From NCBI RefSeq assembly GCF_000379765.1, contig NZ_KB903443.1, positions 1 through 64,000 of the forward strand: 64,000 nt of DNA. The letters run 5' to 3'. Each line of letters starts with the position of its first letter. Position 1 is the first letter of the stretch. Source of the DNA: Flexithrix dorotheae DSM 6795. GTDB taxonomy: Bacteria > Bacteroidota > Bacteroidia > Cytophagales > Flammeovirgaceae. The notes beneath the pieces are model-generated. The model was not told the DNA's origin. It did not search any database and saw only the letters and a program-made list of their open reading frames with translations. Positions 1-8,129 of this stretch are shown here, one piece after another. The translations under genes and the position numbers were made by a program.

Positions 1-179
1 TTCTTATTCTTTTGATAAACACCATCTCCAAGACTTTCCTGAAAGACTTCCCGACCTAACTTTAACCACAATTCGGTAAAGCTTTTTTCATATTCATAGC
101 CACTGGTTTGGTCGGCTTGTGAAGCATACCAGCTGGCTAATTCTTCCTTAAATTTTTTGGCTAACTGTTCTTGATTCAT
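1..179 (-). CDS. N-terminus of a probable transposase (partial)
   Basis: The frame starts with ATG at 177-179 and runs off the left edge, giving 59 residues without a stop. The peptide is charged and helical (starts MNQEQLAKKF, later YEKSFTELW and LGREVFQESLGD). It resembles my memory of the N-termini of ISKra4-like transposases of Bacteroidota and cyanobacteria, but no catalytic residues lie inside the window. The adjoining TPR gene is cut in mid-repeat, which fits an insertion sequence whose end lies between the two frames. It could instead be an unrelated small protein; the identification is tentative. Confidence 0.4.
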   Translation of the reverse strand, partial: MNQEQLAKKFKEELASWYASQADQTSGYEYEKSFTELWLKLGREVFQESLGDGVYQKNK

Positions 180-252
180 GTTTTGGATAGTTTGGTTATT
201 GTACTTTTACAAGATAATACTTTTTATTTCCCAATGCCCAGTTTTTTTACCC
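180..252. mobile_element. Possible insertion-sequence end beside truncated TPR gene
   Basis: This spacer separates the putative transposase start from the abrupt end of the TPR gene. Homology of the TPR protein stops at about base 273 and its last residues (GVRRTS) do not fit the repeat, so the element's terminus would lie at about 255-275. The other end is outside the window, so neither the inverted repeat nor a target duplication can be confirmed. Confidence 0.3.
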
Positions 253-2019
253 TCAGGAAGTCCTTCGTACACCCCTGTAGTAAGCCACTCCTCTGAAATT
301 AAAAATATTGGCATGCTTTAAATCAAGCTCAATTGCCCTGTTATAGGAAATTATGGCAGTATCATATTTTTGCAGATCAGCAGCCACAATTGCCTTATAG
401 TAAAAATACTGAGGTTCCTTTTCATTCAACTTTTCCAATTTTTCGAAATCCTTAAAAGCTTCCTCCTTCATATCCAGGCTATAATAAGTATTTCCCCTGT
501 TGAAATAAGCTTTTTCAAAAGTGCTATCCTTTTCAATTGAGATGGTAAAATCTGGCAAAGCATTTTTAAAATCATTCAGGTAATACTTGGAAAGTCCTCT
601 TCGGTTGTAAGCATCTGCATAGCCCGGATTTAGCTCCACCGCTTTGTTAAAATCGCTTATGGCTCCATAAAAATCTCTTTTCCCATTTTTGGCTGCTCCA
701 CGGTTGTTGTAATAAACCGCCTCACCGGGATTTATATTAATTGCCTTATTGTATTCAATTATTGCATCTTCAAAATTGCCCGCTTTAAAATGGGCAATTC
801 CCAGTTCATTAAAATGTTCACTTTGCTTAAAGACATTATTTTCTTTAGCTTTCAAATTTTCAGGAATTTCAAATAGACTTTCCTTCACTTCTTCTAAAAA
901 TTTAATTTCATCAAAATTAAAATGATTCACCATATCAAGTGTCACCTGCTTGATTCGTGATGGGATTGGAATACCGTCCACATCCTTGATATCATACAAA
1001 TATTCCAACTCATTATTTTTATCCGTTCTGCACACAAAAAAGGAAACTTTATCCACAAATTTGGTAATCCTTGCCTCCTCTTTTTCAAAAACAATTCTAT
1101 AAGCAGGTATATCATCTACAAGTGCTTCATTATATAGCACCACTTCATAGCCCTCATCAATCAGGCTTTGTAAATGATTTTTCTTATAGACAGATTTTTC
1201 CTTAAATTCCTCTACATCAAAATCCTCTACGGAAAGCTCGTCCGTCATAGGGTTATAAGACCAGGATTTTACGCCATTGGCAGCCATTAAAAAACTAAGG
1301 TTTTGCATTTCCATTTTCATGTAAAACTTATCTGGGTAGGCAAAAACAGAATAAGCCGGCATCTCCATTTTATTAATGATTACTTTTCCTGAAAATTCCA
1401 GGTTTACTGATGCTCCATCAAAAGGAGGGTTCTGCTCCCCATGTTTCCTGACTAGTTCCTCAAAAGAAAGATCAGGTTTTCCTTCCAAAACCCTGGTCTC
1501 ACCAAATAACTTAATATTATTTTTAATTTTGTCCCCTATCTCAATCATCTCCTCTTTTGTTAAACCAGATTCCTTCTTGAGGTTATACCTGGCTTCCTTT
1601 TTTCCTTCCGGGTTCAACCAATACCCTGAAATGGTTTCAGTTTGTGTAATTGGAAATTTATATAATCCTCCAAACTTCATATCATAACCCTGTGTAAGTT
1701 CGTAATCACGGAGATAAAGTGTATCATTTTTTAATTCCCCTTCAAATTTGGATTTACTATTGAAATAATCCGGCCAGTACATAGTTCCGTAAACTTTACA
1801 TTTCTCTACTTTTTCCACAGCAACTACCATCATAAATGTGGTTGGGGAATAGTCAAGTTCCCATTGCCCAAACCATTTTCCAACAAGATGTTTTACCTCA
1901 CATTGGGAAGTTTTTTGTTTTGGCTTTTTTTGGCCAATCGCCTCTCCACTACCAAAAACCACCAACACCAATAGACAAAAACTGATTTCTCTTAAAACAG
2001 ACATTCGATTATTTTTCAT
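253..2019 (-). pseudogene. Secreted TPR protein, 3'-truncated
   Basis: The 588-residue product has a signal peptide (residues 1-29, ending EAIGQ) and should act in the periplasm or outer envelope. Residues 40-160 form a beta-rich domain starting with a WFGQW motif. Residues 190-395 look like an outer-membrane lipoprotein-sorting (LolA/LolB-like) fold. From about 400 there are five tetratricopeptide repeats of 33-35 residues (400-432, 433-467, 468-501, 502-536, 537-569). A sixth starts at 570 and breaks after the first helix, ending in the unrelated residues GVRRTS. The abrupt end beside a transposase-like start suggests disruption by an insertion, although most of the protein could still be made. 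Its partner is unknown; TPRs mediate protein contacts. Confidence 0.6.
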
Positions 2020-2040
2020 TAAAACTGGATGAATTTGTTT

Positions 2041-2056
2041 ACGGATTTAAATCCGT
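2041..2056. promoter_or_regulatory. 16-bp perfect palindrome upstream of TPR gene
   Basis: ACGGATTTAAATCCGT equals its own reverse complement. It sits 22 bp upstream of the leftward TPR gene start, where a dimeric regulator could act. With no loop it is a better DNA operator than an RNA hairpin. The cognate regulator is unknown. Confidence 0.35.
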
Positions 2057-2501
2057 TCTATTATTAAACTTTTTATTTATAAAATTATTTATAAATAGAT
2101 ATCAGGCTATCAATAAAAAAAGAGTGAATTTTGAAAATTTAACAAACATTCCCACTAATTGGGCTTAAGCTTAATAAGATTAGGATAAGGCACACCAAAT
2201 CAGCAGATATCCTTTTTTATTCTTTATACCAATCTATTTTTCGAATAGCAAACAACCTATTCAACCCTGTCAGAAATCCCACAAGTTTAATGTGAATGTA
2301 ACATAAAAGTAAATTTAGATTTCTCATAAAGTTTAAACTTCGTAATTATATTTGCCCACCTACCAAATTACAATAAGCAGTTGCTATAAAAACTATTATA
2401 ATACAAAATTATATTGAAATCATACAATTTCTCAATCCTTGTAATTGCATCTGAACTTTTTAAAAAAACTAATCGAATCATTTAAACTACGTCCATTTAA
2501 A
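2057..2501. other. Intergenic region between divergent genes
   Basis: This AT-rich stretch separates the leftward TPR gene from the rightward secreted nuclease. It contains two near copies of ATTTATAAA around 2077-2096 and the -7 box listed separately. I see no RNA gene and no further convincing reading frame. Confidence 0.5.
2347..2354 (+). promoter_or_regulatory. Bacteroidota -7 box TATATTTG
   Basis: Exact match to the TAnnTTTG consensus of the primary Bacteroidota sigma factor, about 150 bp upstream of the secreted nuclease ATG. A clear TTG at -33 is not visible, so the call rests on the -7 box alone. Confidence 0.45.
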
Positions 2502-5500
2502 ATGAAAGTAAAAAAATTACTATTTTTCAAGGCCAAAACAGTCCTTGTCTTTACGCTATTTTGGGTAATGGGATACCAGATATATGCCCAAACACCAGTT
2601 TTTATTAATGAAATCCACTATGACAATGCCAGTACTGATGTTGGTGAAAGCATAGAAATTGCCGGACCTGCAGATACTGATTTAACCGGATGGAGCATTG
2701 TGTTATATAATGGAAGCAATGGCAGTGTTTATAATACCTCTCCTTTATCTGGAACAATCAATGACCTTGGGAATGGTTATGGAGTTGTTACACAAACCTA
2801 TCCTTCAAATGGCATCCAAAATGGAGCTCCTGATGGAATTGCCTTGGTAAATGCCGGAGGATCTGTCATTCAATTCTTAAGTTATGAAGGAACTTTTGCA
2901 GCTGTAGAAGGTCCTGCGAATGGCCTTACAAGTACTGACATTGGAGTAGCTGAGACCTCCAGCACACCTGAAGGAGCATCCCTCCAACTTAATGGGACAG
3001 GAACTAATTATGAGGATTTTACCTGGTCTATACCAGCAACGTCCACTTTCAATGCATTTAACATTGAGCAAACTTTTGGGACTCCTGTAGTTAAAATTGT
3101 TATCAATGAAATTGATTCGGACAATCCTGGGACTGATGCTTTGGAGTTTATTGAACTTTACGATGGAGGAGTTGGAAATTCACCCCTGAATGGCTTGATA
3201 GTAGTACTGTATAATGGCAGTAACGATGAAAGTTATAATACCATAGATTTATCGGGAGAAGTAACCGATGCCAATGGCTATTTTGTAATTGGTAGTGCAA
3301 ATGTTACAAATGTAGATTTAGTGGCATTCACCACAAATGGTTTACAAAATGGTCAGGATGCTGTGGCGCTTTACATGACTGATCCAGCCTTATTCCCAAA
3401 CAATACCCCGGTTACTACTACTGATCTTATAGATGCAATAGTTTATGGAACAGGTGACCCCGATGACACTGAACTCAGTATTTTACTGAATGCAGGTCAG
3501 GCCCAACTGGATGAAAATATCAATGGAGATAAGGACAATCAATCTCTACAAAGAATTCCAAATGGAGAAGGTGGAGAAAGAAATACTTCCAGTTTCGCAG
3601 CCACCACTCCAACTCCGGGAGCTTCCAACGCTCTTAATGTACCAGTTGCTGATTTCGTAGTAATTAATGAAATTGATGCAGACCAAATCAGTACTGATGC
3701 CGGTGAATTTATCGAATTGTATGATGGCGGAATAGGAAATACAGCATTAGATGGCCTAAGTATTGTATTTTACAACGGATCTGACAATGCCAGTTATGCG
3801 GCTTATGATTTAGATGGATTTACGACCAGTAACGATGGCTATTTTGTTTTGGGAAATGCGGCTGTTGCGAATGTAGGGTTAGTTTTTCCAGATAATTCAT
3901 TCCAAAACGGGGCTGATGCCATTGCACTGTATAAAGGAGATGCAGCAAATTTCCCAAATGATACACCTTTAAGTCTTACTGATTTAATTGATGCGGTGGT
4001 TTACGATACTGATGATGCAGATAATCCAACCTTACTTACACTATTAAATAATTTAGAACCTCAGCTTAATGAAAATGAAAACGGAGCTAAAGACACTGAA
4101 TCCCTGCAAAGAATCCCTAATGGCGATGGGGGGCAAAGGAATACTTCTGCCTTTTCAGCTGCCACGCCCACTCCAGGTGAGGCCAATGATGACTATGTTA
4201 ATCCACCAACAGGTGATCCTATAAGCATAGCTGAAGCAAGAAGTAAAGCTATAGGAGAAACAGTTACCATTCAGGGGATATTGACGGTAGCTGATGAATT
4301 TGGAGGACCAGCCTATATTCAGGACACTACTGGAGGGATTCCGATTTTCGATAATTCTATTCATGGAAACGGTTTATTTCAAATTGGCCAGGAATTGAAA
4401 ATCACTGCGGAAAGAACTGAATTTCAGCAGCAAATTCAATTGGGAAATGTTTCTGCAGTTACTTTATTAGGCGCTGCTTCAGTACCTGCTCCGGTTGATA
4501 TTACTCTTGCTGAACTAGGTATTTACGAAGGCCAGTTGGTAAGAATTGCCAGTGCCACTTTCCCTAACCCCAATAATTTGTTTTATGGAAATAGTAATTA
4601 CATTATTTCGGATGCCTCGGGAAGTGGAGAATTGAGAATTGACGGTGATGCAAGTGGTTTATCTGGAAAAACCCAGCCTGAAAACTGTGAGGTAATTGGA
4701 GTGGTGGGAAGTTTTGCAGGAACTCCTCAATTACTCCCAAGATATGGATCAGATCTTCCTTGTGCAGAGGCCTTTACCCCTCCTCCTGGATCAGGTTCAT
4801 CAGAAACTGCCCTGGATATTGTTACCTGGAATATTGAATGGTTTGGAAATACAGGAAATGGACCTTCTCCTGAATCTGAGCAAAAAGACAGTGTAAAATC
4901 TGCTATCCTGCAAATGGATGCTGATATTTATGCCCTACAGGAAATTGCCGATGAAAACTTATTGGCACAATTGGTTAGTGAACTACCAGCATACGATATG
5001 GTAATTCAGACTGATTTTGTCTCATATCCTCCAAATGTTCCGGGAAATTCCCAAAAACTGGCCTTTGTTTACAAAACCGCTATTATTGCTCCGGTTTCCT
5101 CTAAAGGATTACTGGCTTCTATTCATCCCTATTATAACGGAGGAAATACCAGTCTGCTGCCGGGCTATCCCGATCCGGATGTATCCAGATTTTATGCAAG
5201 TGGAAGACTTCCATTTTTATTGGAAGCTGATGTAAACATAAATGGGACCACTGAAAGGGTTCATTTTGTAAACTTACATGCCAGAGCCAACAGCAGCAGT
5301 GATGCCCAGCTTAGATATGAAATGAGAAAATATGATGTAGAAGTATTGAAAGATAGCCTGGATGTACATTTCTCCGACAAAAATCTGGTTTTATTGGGTG
5401 ATTATAATGATGATGTGGATGAAACCGTAGCGGATATTTCCAGCACAATGGTCTCTTCTTATGAAGCATTCGTAAATGATCCTGATAATTATGCGGTTAA

Positions 5501-6371
5501 AACTATTTCCCTAAGCAATGCCGGTTTTCGCTCTTATGCCTTCAGAGAAAATATGATCGACCATATTACCCTCTCTAATGAATTATTTGATAATTTTAAT
5601 GAAGGATCAGAAATAGTGCATTTGGAATTTTTTAGCGGAAATTATACTAATACTACTTCCGATCATTTTCCTGTTTCATTAAGTCTTAATTTTGAAGAAG
5701 ATATCCCTGAATCTCCTGTTTCTGGCTTTACTATGGTTAATCCCAAAACAGGGAAAGATATCGGATCATTAAATGATGGGACTATTATTAATATTCAGGA
5801 TTATTCTGCTGAGCAAAGAACAAGTTTTATTGCAATCAAAGCGGAAACTGCTGAAAAAGAAGTAGAAAGTATTTATTTCAAACTTGAAGGAGATTACAAT
5901 TGGAGATGGGTGGATAATAAAGCTCCATACAGCCTATTTGGAGATTTCTGGAAATTCTATTTTGGAAGAAGGCTAAGAGCAGGGAAATATACCCTTTCAG
6001 CTACGCCATACAGTAAAAATTATGCAAAAGGGGAAGCAGGTATTCCATTATCCATTTCATTTGAGGTAATAGATGGAACCGCATCCAATTCCCGAATTGC
6101 AGCAGAAATAAATGATCTGGAACTTCCAGAGATAACTTTTGATGTTTACCCTAATCCCTCTTCAGGAGATGTAAATTTCTTTGTAAATCTTCAGGAATTT
6201 CCTTCAGCCAAATTATCGGTTTACAATGCCATGGGGCAATCTGTTTTCCAAAAACAATTATCCCAAACCGGGGTGGAAATTATGGACTTTAGTAAACTAG
6301 GAAAGGGCATTTACTTTACGAAGTTTATTTTAGGAGATCGTATTCAAACTAAAAGATTTGTAATCGAATAA
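2502..6371 (+). CDS. Secreted lamin-tail/endonuclease-exonuclease-phosphatase protein with T9SS sorting domain
   Basis: A 1289-residue multidomain exoprotein. ATG 2502 is preferred over a TTG at 2445 because it begins directly with a signal peptide (MKVKKLLFF to QIYAQ). Three lamin-tail domains follow (about 31-195, 197-376, 385-565), each opening with a V-INEI motif. Next come an OB-fold region like DUF5689 (573-755) and an endonuclease/exonuclease/phosphatase domain (768-1065) with DIVTWNIEWFG, ALQEI, LLGDYND and TSDHFPV, the metal and catalytic motifs of the DNase I fold. An Ig-like module (about 1070-1190) leads to a type A T9SS C-terminal signal (1212-1289, starting VYPNPSSG). The protein is probably exported to the cell surface or medium and hydrolyses extracellular nucleic acid or phosphodiesters; the exact substrate is unknown. 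Confidence 0.88.
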   Translation: MKVKKLLFFKAKTVLVFTLFWVMGYQIYAQTPVFINEIHYDNASTDVGESIEIAGPADTDLTGWSIVLYNGSNGSVYNTSPLSGTINDLGNGYGVVTQTYPSNGIQNGAPDGIALVNAGGSVIQFLSYEGTFAAVEGPANGLTSTDIGVAETSSTPEGASLQLNGTGTNYEDFTWSIPATSTFNAFNIEQTFGTPVVKIVINEIDSDNPGTDALEFIELYDGGVGNSPLNGLIVVLYNGSNDESYNTIDLSGEVTDANGYFVIGSANVTNVDLVAFTTNGLQNGQDAVALYMTDPALFPNNTPVTTTDLIDAIVYGTGDPDDTELSILLNAGQAQLDENINGDKDNQSLQRIPNGEGGERNTSSFAATTPTPGASNALNVPVADFVVINEIDADQISTDAGEFIELYDGGIGNTALDGLSIVFYNGSDNASYAAYDLDGFTTSNDGYFVLGNAAVANVGLVFPDNSFQNGADAIALYKGDAANFPNDTPLSLTDLIDAVVYDTDDADNPTLLTLLNNLEPQLNENENGAKDTESLQRIPNGDGGQRNTSAFSAATPTPGEANDDYVNPPTGDPISIAEARSKAIGETVTIQGILTVADEFGGPAYIQDTTGGIPIFDNSIHGNGLFQIGQELKITAERTEFQQQIQLGNVSAVTLLGAASVPAPVDITLAELGIYEGQLVRIASATFPNPNNLFYGNSNYIISDASGSGELRIDGDASGLSGKTQPENCEVIGVVGSFAGTPQLLPRYGSDLPCAEAFTPPPGSGSSETALDIVTWNIEWFGNTGNGPSPESEQKDSVKSAILQMDADIYALQEIADENLLAQLVSELPAYDMVIQTDFVSYPPNVPGNSQKLAFVYKTAIIAPVSSKGLLASIHPYYNGGNTSLLPGYPDPDVSRFYASGRLPFLLEADVNINGTTERVHFVNLHARANSSSDAQLRYEMRKYDVEVLKDSLDVHFSDKNLVLLGDYNDDVDETVADISSTMVSSYEAFVNDPDNYAVKTISLSNAGFRSYAFRENMIDHITLSNELFDNFNEGSEIVHLEFFSGNYTNTTSDHFPVSLSLNFEEDIPESPVSGFTMVNPKTGKDIGSLNDGTIINIQDYSAEQRTSFIAIKAETAEKEVESIYFKLEGDYNWRWVDNKAPYSLFGDFWKFYFGRRLRAGKYTLSATPYSKNYAKGEAGIPLSISFEVIDGTASNSRIAAEINDLELPEITFDVYPNPSSGDVNFFVNLQEFPSAKLSVYNAMGQSVFQKQLSQTGVEIMDFSKLGKGIYFTKFILGDRIQTKRFVIE

Positions 6372-6394
6372 GCTATAAACAAATTACATTACAG

Positions 6395-6427
6395 AAAATC
6401 CATTGTCTTTCGATAATGGATTTTTTG
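6395..6427. terminator. Bidirectional terminator between convergent genes
   Basis: AAAATCCATT (6395-6404) pairs perfectly with AATGGATTTT (6415-6424), and three more pairs (one G-T) close a TTTC loop. It is flanked by A and T runs on both sides, so it can end transcription from both convergent genes. Confidence 0.85.
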
Positions 6428-6431
6428 TTTT

Positions 6432-7427
6432 CTAAATCCGCTTACCGTATTTCAGCCTGAAATAAATCCGGTAGGGGCCGTTTGCGGGAAACCTCATCCT
6501 TCCTAAAAAAAGGATTATTCGGTCTGAAATTTTCAGCTTATCGGTTTGCTTCAATAATTTGAAAAATTTGATGACAAGAGGAAAGTTTTCGGTAAAAAGA
6601 GAAAGCTTCATATGATACCTGATAGATACTGCCAAAGCCTGATTTTCGGTCTTGGTTTTATTAAGGTCAAAAGCCTTATAACAAACTCTTAAAGTAGAAT
6701 GCAAATGCCGGTTGTTCTTTTTTTGATAAAAATGGGAAGTACTGGAATTTGAAATCACCCTTTTCTGCACAAGCACTTCATCGATGAAATGATATTTGTA
6801 ATTTCTGCCTGATCTCACCCAAAAATCATAGTCCTCATAACTTAGCGATTCGTCATACCCACCCAATTCGTCCAATACCTTTTTCCGCATCATCATGGTA
6901 GGACTACAAATTACCATTTTTCTAATTAATTGCCTGTAAATTTCCCCGGAAGGGACTTCAGCAATTAATTTTCCCTTATGATTCCTTTTATAAAAATTTC
7001 CAATTTTATCAGACTTTTCATCAATGAGTTCGGCATCGGAAAATACCACTCCAAATTCAGTTGAAATGGAATTAAAAGCTTGTATCTGAGTGGAAATAGT
7101 GTGAGGAAATAATTTATCATCTGCAGCCAGGTCAATAATATAAGCTCCTTTTGCCTCCCGAAAACCTGCATTAAATGCTGCACAATTTCCCCTGTTCCGA
7201 GAAAGTCTTTTAAATTTCACCTGAGGATAATCCTCAACAAACCTTTCAATAATTTCAGGGCTTTTATCCTTACTGCCATCGTCAACCACAATTAATTCAA
7301 TATTGGGATAGGATTGGGCCATTACGGAATGGAGACTTTCCAGCACAAACTTTTCGTGATTAAAACTAAGACAGATTACACTAACAAGTGGATTGGGATT
7401 GAGGGGAACTTCCAATGGCTTAATCAA
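6432..7427 (-). CDS. Family 2 glycosyltransferase
   Basis: This 331-residue protein has the GT-A fold of GT2 enzymes, which move a sugar from a nucleotide donor to a growing glycan at the inner face of the membrane. Visible motifs are the opening VSVICLSFNHE (about 15), the nucleotide-binding VVDDGSKDKS (about 48), NRGNCAAFNAG (about 78) and the DXD-like LAADD (about 98), then a YEDYDFWVR acceptor motif (about 200). No membrane segment is obvious. It stands alone rather than in a polysaccharide cluster, so the acceptor cannot be inferred. It shares its terminator with the convergent secreted nuclease gene. Confidence 0.85.
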   Translation of the reverse strand: MIKPLEVPLNPNPLVSVICLSFNHEKFVLESLHSVMAQSYPNIELIVVDDGSKDKSPEIIERFVEDYPQVKFKRLSRNRGNCAAFNAGFREAKGAYIIDLAADDKLFPHTISTQIQAFNSISTEFGVVFSDAELIDEKSDKIGNFYKRNHKGKLIAEVPSGEIYRQLIRKMVICSPTMMMRKKVLDELGGYDESLSYEDYDFWVRSGRNYKYHFIDEVLVQKRVISNSSTSHFYQKKNNRHLHSTLRVCYKAFDLNKTKTENQALAVSIRYHMKLSLFTENFPLVIKFFKLLKQTDKLKISDRIILFLGRMRFPANGPYRIYFRLKYGKRI

Positions 7428-7549
7428 ATTTTAGTGGATAAACATACAAACCCAAATCTGAACAATAGTTTTAAAAAAACAAAAACTTAACCCCAAACAC
7501 CAGCAACTTGTGTAGGATTAAGTTTTACTATAAAAAAATACTTCAGGTT

Positions 7550-7816
7550 TCAGATAGTTGCTCTGTTTCCCAAGTCCAATTCATTGGCAATTTTCAAAAT
7601 CTTATTTCTAACTTTTTTTACCAGTTTTCTATAATCATGTTTTGAAATCTCTCCGCTTCTGTTCTCTCCTTCCAAATGATAATATTCTCCGCTTACCTTC
7701 AGGACCTGATTATAATGAGAAATGTCATTGTCTTTAAGGTAAATTTCCAGCTCATCAATTGCAGGTTCAATATAATCAATAGCCAATAATTTTTGAATTT
7801 TTGCTGAGATCTTCAT
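7550..7816 (-). CDS. Small effector-associated-domain (EAD11-like) protein
   Basis: An 88-residue acidic/basic all-helical protein without signal peptide. The central stretch YNQVLKVSGEYYHLE (about 35-49), then SGEISKHDYRKLVKKVR (about 55-71) and a helical end, follow the pattern I know from effector-associated domain 11: a helix with 'NQ..LLSSRYN.LE', a 'G.IS..EY....NRI' turn and a final helix. EADs are small adaptor modules that link sensors to effectors (caspase-like peptidases, NACHT/STAND ATPases) in bacterial conflict and signalling systems. Here no effector is adjacent; neighbours are a glycosyltransferase and a TonB receptor. The assignment rests on pattern memory. Confidence 0.55.
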   Translation of the reverse strand: MKISAKIQKLLAIDYIEPAIDELEIYLKDNDISHYNQVLKVSGEYYHLEGENRSGEISKHDYRKLVKKVRNKILKIANELDLGNRATI

Positions 7817-8016
7817 AATGTTTGGGTATTTGGTACTATTAAAACAAAATCAATGGAAATTAATTCCTGGAAATTATAAAGTTTATACCTTAAAACCCTG
7901 CTAACTGATTATTGGTAATATTTAAATAGGTCCTGGCGGTTATTTCATTTTCCAAACCAATCTCCCCCTTTTAGCTTAAGTCATTTTCAAAAAAAGGCAG
8001 AAAATATATTCAATTT

Positions 8017-8048
8017 AAAATAAATTTAGACAAGTCTAAATTTATTTT
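8017..8048. promoter_or_regulatory. 32-bp near-gapless palindrome, candidate DtxR/MntR-type operator
   Basis: Two 15-bp arms match perfectly around a 2-bp centre (8032-8033); the core is TTTAGAC-AA-GTCTAAA (8025-8040). It lies 82 bp upstream of the TonB receptor start, in promoter position. The core resembles TTTAGnC..GnCTAAA boxes bound by DtxR/MntR-family metal repressors. The regulator gene is not in the window, so the metal (iron or manganese) is inference. Confidence 0.6.
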
Positions 8049-8129
8049 TTTGCATACCAAATTAAATTTAACTAGATTTGAAAATAAATTATACAACAAG
8101 ACTAAAAACATCATTCCATAAAACTAATT

